From: Antennarius striatus
Lineage: Eukaryota; Chordata; Actinopteri; Lophiiformes; Antennariidae
NCBI RefSeq assembly: GCF_040054535.1
Contig: NC_090783.1
Location: forward strand, 747,001-811,000
Direction of reading: 5' to 3'
DNA length: 64,000 nt
The notes under the pieces were generated by a model. It did no database searches, was not told the origin of the DNA, and was given only the letters and a program-made list of their open reading frames with translations. Made by a program: the position numbers and the translations under genes. This document shows, one piece after another, positions 62,101-64,000 of the stretch (position 1 is the stretch's first letter; the number at the start of each line of letters is the position of its first letter).

Positions 62101-63955
62101 ATGCTCCCTAACAGGCAGGAAGGACTTTAGTCCTCAGCAGCTGACATGAACCTGTGTTGACTCAGACAAATAAAGCTGCATTAAATATCTTTTTTTAAAA
62201 ATCAATCTATAAAGTTTGTTGAGGCTCAAAGGTCGTAAACACAAAAGGTCATGTAGGGTCATTTCTGCACCGTGACTCTCAGACTGTCGGTCCTCGCTTC
62301 TGTGTTGACGGTCAGCCTCGCCATGCCGTTCTCTCCAGTCTGGCCACGGACCTGGCCTGGACCAATCACCACGGCAACGCCTTGTGCAGGTGTGCCATCT
62401 GGGTTGGAAACTTCAACCTGATGATGGAAACAGATGGAAGGAGAAGTATAAAGTGTGTCGTGATGGTTCTACCGCCTTTAAACATCTGGAATGATTGTAA
62501 AAATAAAGCTTATTGCAGGATATTTTAGGTGGTAACTCCGGTGGTAAACGAGGAACCAATTAAATTAATTAGAGTTACTACAGAAGACTTATAGAATATG
62601 TTTTATGTTGGTTATATGTTGAGGTTATATCATCTTTTTACTTAAAGATTGACGGACCTGGTTACATTTATTGGATATTCTCAGAAATTTCTGATTTATT
62701 CGTTTTTAAAATGTATGAAAATGTCGCTTCTCGGCCTTTTGGCTAAGTTCTAGTGTAGTATTGAAAACAAGGACTTAAAGTAAATGTAAATATACTTTAC
62801 CATGACATCAAAGGACATTCCTGGTTTGTAATATTTGGGTGTTTTCCTGAAGTGGATGCTGTACGGTGAAGTCACAATCGGGATACTTCTCAACTCCGTC
62901 TCAACCATTTCACCACCTGGGAGTCGAATAAATTCAGCTCATGTTTCAGATCACAACAAAAACATCATGTCCAGGTGTGTTTCAGGTGGAGCGGAGGAAG
63001 AGCTGCTGCCATAGAACCCAACTAGACCCACAGGAGAAAGTTAAGTGGGCACGGTGGAAAGGAAAGGCTCCCATTTATTAGCAGGAAGAAACCTTGAGCG
63101 GAACCCAAGTCAGCAGACGGCCATCTGACCGGTTGGGTGTAGATTTTAGGTTGATCAAACACGCCGACTAAGCAGAAAAAGCGTTGGTATTTCTCACCAC
63201 TCTCAGTCAGAACACTGACGGCTACAAAGATGGAGCTCCCCACCAATTCCTGAACGTTTTTGAAGGTCTGAGTGATGTGTTCCCTCTTCAGAGTGGCCGC
63301 TCCAATGCCATTGTCAACCTAGTGGGACATCGTTAGAGTAGGTGTGTTACATTGACAGATAAATAAATGTTATATAGACAGATTAACACAATACTGAAGT
63401 AACTGTGGATGTCTACTTAACAGTTTTAAAATAATCAAACGATTAAATGAAGTAAGGCTGACCGGAACTCTCTGTAGAGAACCTGGTAAGCTCCGTTTCT
63501 GGTCGTCTTTTAAAACCCCAAAGACCACATGGGCCGTCCCAGCCACCTTCTGCCCAAACAGATACCTGGAATGGACAGAGAAAGACATTTAAGATCACAC
63601 TGAAGCAAACCAGTGGAGTTCAAATCAGAACAGTGAAACCCATGAAGAGCAAACGCCTCCATTAGAACCAACAGCATCTAAAAAAAAACATCTTCACGTA
63701 CGTAGCTTCGATGTTTATGATAAAGTTCTGACGGTCCACGTAGAAAAAGGGTTTCTCCGGTGTTAGTTCCACCTCGAAACTGGGCAACACTGAAAATTGT
63801 TTAGAATTCTAATTAGTAAACTCAAATAACTGAGGACTGGAACAGCTTCATGTCAGTCGGTGATGGGCTCACCGTATTCTTTGACTTCGAACTCAGCAAA
63901 GTAGCTCTCCTTCGGGTTGCTGCTGAACTTTGCCACCACCTTCCACACCCCAGGG
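45997..63955 (-). CDS. c3-like: Complement C3 paralogue, 3' 38 exons, thioester motif lost
   Basis: Exons from the right: 63955-63873, 63789-63702, 63565-63463, 63318-63198, 62916-62801, 62417-62271, 60596-60497, 60401-60307, 59390-59199, 59075-58920, 57916-57787, 56306-56238, 55922-55725, 55602-55482, 55396-55308, 55201-55062, 54927-54715, 53831-53768, 53683-53594, 53238-53032, 52908-52833, 52756-52597, 52497-52402, 51801-51651, 51302-51217, 50362-50285, 50186-50031, 49935-49873, 49753-49672, 49526-49478, 49315-49225, 49049-48960, 47893-47791, 47473-47384, 46891-46799, 46679-46596, 46447-46303, 46138-45997. All phases agree, giving 1,451 codons with no stop. The signal peptide and MG1 to early MG2 lie beyond 64,000. 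Landmarks: SRKKR processing site, C3a-like domain ending [14 protein letters not shown] in place of GCGEQNMIK, VYHGEM with the candidate catalytic His, and a C-terminal GCPN stop. It is a plasma complement protein by family; covalent target attachment should be lost. Confidence 0.93.
46945..47160 (-). repeat. Widespread teleost interspersed repeat in a C3 intron
   Basis: (AATC)n followed by 'aacctttctttatatggcgt', then 'acccaacagaaccctccaga' and 'aaactccctcattgaggaag'. Similar text is at 63030-63135. It sits between exons 47384 and 46891. Orientation is uncertain. Confidence 0.6.
47523..47583. repeat. (CA)n/(TA)n microsatellite
   Basis: Short CA run followed by about 18 TA units, in a C3 intron. 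Confidence 0.92.
48029..48864. mobile_element. Non-autonomous hAT element (MITE) in a C3 intron
   Basis: Terminal inverted repeats CAGTGGTTCTTAAC at 48029 and GTTAAGAACCACTG ending at 48864. They are flanked by 8-bp duplications ctctagac/gtctagac (7 of 8 identical), typical of hAT. There is no transposase frame. Internal hairpin at 48114-48142 (acccgacacgatgtgtcgggt). Confidence 0.85.
49078..49182. repeat. 25-bp tandem repeat with E-box
   Basis: Four copies of a 25-bp unit containing cagacggtcagg and aacacgtgttc (CACGTG palindrome), in the C3 intron between exons 49315-49225 and 49049-48960. Confidence 0.9.
49346..49470. repeat. (CAGA)n/(CGGA)n microsatellite
   Basis: Six GGAC units flow into about 24 CAGA units. 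It begins only about 30 bases from C3 exon 49315-49225 and ends 8 bases from exon 49526-49478. Confidence 0.95.
50635..50740 (+). mobile_element. LINE 3' end relic
   Basis: 'ctcattgtactatgtatggt' plus 'gacaataaaggctttctact' with a TCTAT-like tail is a common teleost LINE terminus. It lies in a C3 intron that otherwise (50365-51215) shows nothing. Confidence 0.5.
51969..52132. repeat. Dispersed DNA-element-like repeat, copy 1
   Basis: Shares 'cttccggatgctgtcagcca', 'tatcacatgactacatag' and 'aaatctgcgatgtagtg' with 57590-57690 (same orientation). Starts and ends are unclear. Confidence 0.6.
52597..52756 (-). CDS. C3-like thioester-domain exon keeping the candidate catalytic His
   Basis: Encodes [19 protein letters not shown] ... 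[15 protein letters not shown]. The His in VYHGEM aligns with the one in VIHQEM that, in C3, attacks the thioester and directs it to hydroxyl groups. It remains although the thioester itself is gone. Donor ATGACT|GTGTGT is weak but in phase 0 with the next exon. Confidence 0.85.
53032..53238 (-). CDS. C3-like exon with substituted thioester (GYGEH)
   Basis: The exon (phase 1 in, phase 1 out) contains [20 protein letters not shown] near 53160. In thioester proteins this site is GCGEQ, where Cys and Gln form the internal bond. Here Cys is Tyr (TAT) and Gln is His (CAC), each one base from the ancestral codon. The surrounding residues ([28 protein letters not shown]) are clearly C3-like rather than C5-like. 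No other damage is present in the exon. Confidence 0.92.
53277..53372. repeat. SINE tail fragment
   Basis: 'gctgggattggctccagcaa' followed by 'cccccgtgacccacg' and ATGA repeats is the common 3' part of a tRNA-derived teleost SINE. It lies immediately 5' of the thioester exon in transcript direction. Confidence 0.5.
54110..54525 (+). repeat. Dispersed GATCAAAGC/TCAAGGTCA repeat family, copy in C3 intron
   Basis: Full-length-like copy with 'ccaccaaatatctctgcaac', 'gatgaccttgatcttgag' and 'aagtaggccagggtaaaatt'. An L2-type tail (54370-54410, actttattgatcccttaag) is embedded in it. Confidence 0.85.
55725..55922 (-). CDS. C3a-like anaphylatoxin exon
   Basis: Six cysteines in the anaphylatoxin pattern ([27 protein letters not shown]), then a basic/amphipathic helix ending QLARS. 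The terminal Leu-Ala-Arg and following Ser match a C3-convertase cut that would release a C3a peptide. Compared with the usual LGLAR ending there is LQLAR. The processing exon at 56306-56238 precedes it. Confidence 0.9.
56238..56306 (-). CDS. C3-like exon with beta/alpha chain cleavage site
   Basis: 69-nt exon encoding [11 protein letters not shown] then [15 protein letters not shown] fits furin cleavage of pro-C3 into beta and alpha chains. Acceptor GGTTTCAG, donor TTAT|GTAAGT, phases 1 and 1. Confidence 0.88.
56363..56545. repeat. Tandem ACAGTAGAACCT array and DNA-element end
   Basis: Five imperfect 12-bp units at 56363-56415, then text with 'cgagtcgctcgtatgttaag', which resembles ends of a common fish MITE. 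It is in the C3 intron before the processing exon. Confidence 0.5.
56625..57055 (-). repeat. Dispersed GATCAAAGC/TCAAGGTCA repeat family, minus copy
   Basis: Contains 'ttgaccttgacctagttttc', 'tcaaggtcaaggtcatcacc' and several 'agctttgacc'. It ends with 'cgtacgtacgtacgg' at 56999. Confidence 0.85.
57370..57725. repeat. Dispersed DNA-element-like repeat, long copy
   Basis: 'cctcgttcctcgcggttaat' to 'gcgcgagtgtgcactgtaa'. Its middle and right parts match 51969-52132, and the right end matches 60236-60290. It looks like a non-autonomous DNA transposon. Confidence 0.6.
58025..58215 (-). repeat. tRNA-derived SINE
   Basis: On the minus strand it starts 'gtagctccgtcggtagagct' (A-box-like), then 'ggcggtttgattgatttgat' (B-box-like region), and continues to 'gaggtgcccttgtgcaaggc'. 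Pol III-type layout; it lies in the C3 intron upstream of exon 57916-57787. The rest of 58220-58915 is AT-rich with nothing recognised. Confidence 0.5.
59080..59112. repeat. (GT)n microsatellite beside a C3 exon
   Basis: About 15 GT units (CA on the transcript strand) form the polypyrimidine-poor tract only 5 bases before the acceptor of exon 59075-58920. Confidence 0.9.
59400..59497 (-). repeat. tRNA-like SINE fragment
   Basis: The minus strand reads 'gtggcacagtgggtagcgct', then 'ggtctgggttcgagtcctgc' (B box GGTTCGAGTCC) and 'tgtgtggagtttgcac'. This is the head of a very common teleost SINE, next to exon 59390-59199. Confidence 0.6.
59538..60235 (-). mobile_element. Internal RTE-like LINE fragment in a C3 intron
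   Basis: Corresponds to about 7868-8568 of the element at 6.9-10.0 kb, with very few differences. It encodes the RT start ([21 protein letters not shown]) without stops. Both the 3' end and the 5' end of the LINE are missing; its right edge joins another repeat fragment at 60236. Confidence 0.9.
61235..61440. repeat. Degenerate tandem repeat (CTAGCTAACCTGTT)
   Basis: About 13 imperfect copies of a 14-16-bp unit with occasional CGATC replacing TAGC. It lies in the large C3 intron (60597-62270). 60730-61230 shows no gene. Confidence 0.85.
61660..61910 (+). mobile_element. Possible LTR end with primer-binding site
   Basis: A TATA-like 'tctataaagg' (61773), an 'aataaaa' (61814) and a terminal 'ttgctaca' are followed by 'ttggtggcagcggggg', which has the TGG start of a tRNA primer-binding site. 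No retroelement ORF follows. It would be a solo or truncated LTR fragment. Confidence 0.4.
62723..62762 (+). ncRNA. U2 snRNA-derived fragment (pseudogene)
   Basis: 'tcgcttctcggccttttggc' followed by 'taagttctagtgtagtat' matches the 5' 40 bases of U2 snRNA with two substitutions (gatcaag to gttctag); the rest of U2 is absent. It lies antisense inside a C3 intron, 39 bases from exon 62916-62801. It is surely not a functional snRNA gene. Confidence 0.85.
63030..63135. repeat. Interspersed repeat fragment in a C3 intron
   Basis: 'attagcaggaagaaaccttg', 'agcggaacccaagtcag' and 'gccatctgaccggttgggtg' match the common fish repeat also present at 46945-47160. Confidence 0.55.
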
Positions 63956-64000
63956 CTTCCCAAAGACGAATGCAAAAACAGACATTTATAATCCAATTTA

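Noticed and set aside
62723..62762. Functional U2 snRNA gene
   Set aside because: Only the 5' 40 bases exist, with two changes, and nothing like the Sm site or 3' stem follows.
45997..63955. C5 or A2M instead of C3
   Set aside because: The site still reads GxGExNMIK with C3-like flanks, an anaphylatoxin domain is present (absent in A2M), and the thioester-flanking residues differ from C5.

Overview
The window looks like genomic DNA of a spiny-rayed (percomorph) teleost. It has intron-bearing vertebrate genes (complement C3, a C-type lectin, fish-type C2H2 zinc-finger genes), teleost LINE families (RTE-like, L2/Maui-like and restriction-like-endonuclease types), hAT-type and other DNA-element relics, tRNA-like SINE pieces and many micro- and minisatellites. 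All host genes I can support read on the minus strand. No bacterial operons, CRISPR arrays or origins are visible.

Layout. 1-4443 is a 12-bp minisatellite with a 1.2-kb higher-order duplication; it lies in the intron behind an orphan zinc-finger first exon (4492-4669). 5.2-10.0 kb is retroelement DNA, including an almost full-length RTE element (6866-9995) between perfect 19-bp target-site duplications. 10.6-18.0 kb is the most unusual gene of the window: three short 5' exons, the first encoding a signal peptide, lead into one exon of about 6.4 kb. That exon encodes a C80-type (toxin autoprocessing-like) cysteine-protease module, a hydrophobic pore-domain-like segment and many RTX/hemolysin-type calcium-binding repeats. 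This is a bacterial-toxin-like architecture inside a spliced, secreted fish gene. The reading frame slips by one base between the two putative catalytic residues.

18-30 kb is repeat-rich (two L2-like LINEs in opposite orientation, a truncated RTE, microsatellites). 30.1-36.2 kb is a small zinc-finger cluster: one first exon (35680-35857) and two phase-compatible terminal finger exons. One of these ends in an in-frame copy of first-exon sequence next to a short 12-bp array. A 578-bp block around the first exon is nearly identical to 4476-5053. 39.2-42.2 kb is a complete six-exon type II C-type lectin gene whose lectin domain lacks the usual calcium/sugar motifs. 43.0-45.1 kb is a 39-bp minisatellite.

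46.0-64 kb is the 3' four-fifths of a complement C3 gene: 38 exons, all phases consistent, start outside the window. The thioester motif reads GYGEH instead of GCGEQ, while the RKKR chain-processing site, C3a-like domain, candidate catalytic His and C-terminal domain are kept. It is therefore probably an expressed C3 paralogue unable to bind covalently to targets. Its introns carry SINEs, an hAT MITE, an LTR fragment, a U2 snRNA-derived fragment and pieces of a dispersed family rich in TCAAGGTCA nuclear-receptor half-sites.

The lectin, C3 and the toxin-like secreted gene could all serve immunity or defence, but nothing in the sequence shows that they act together.
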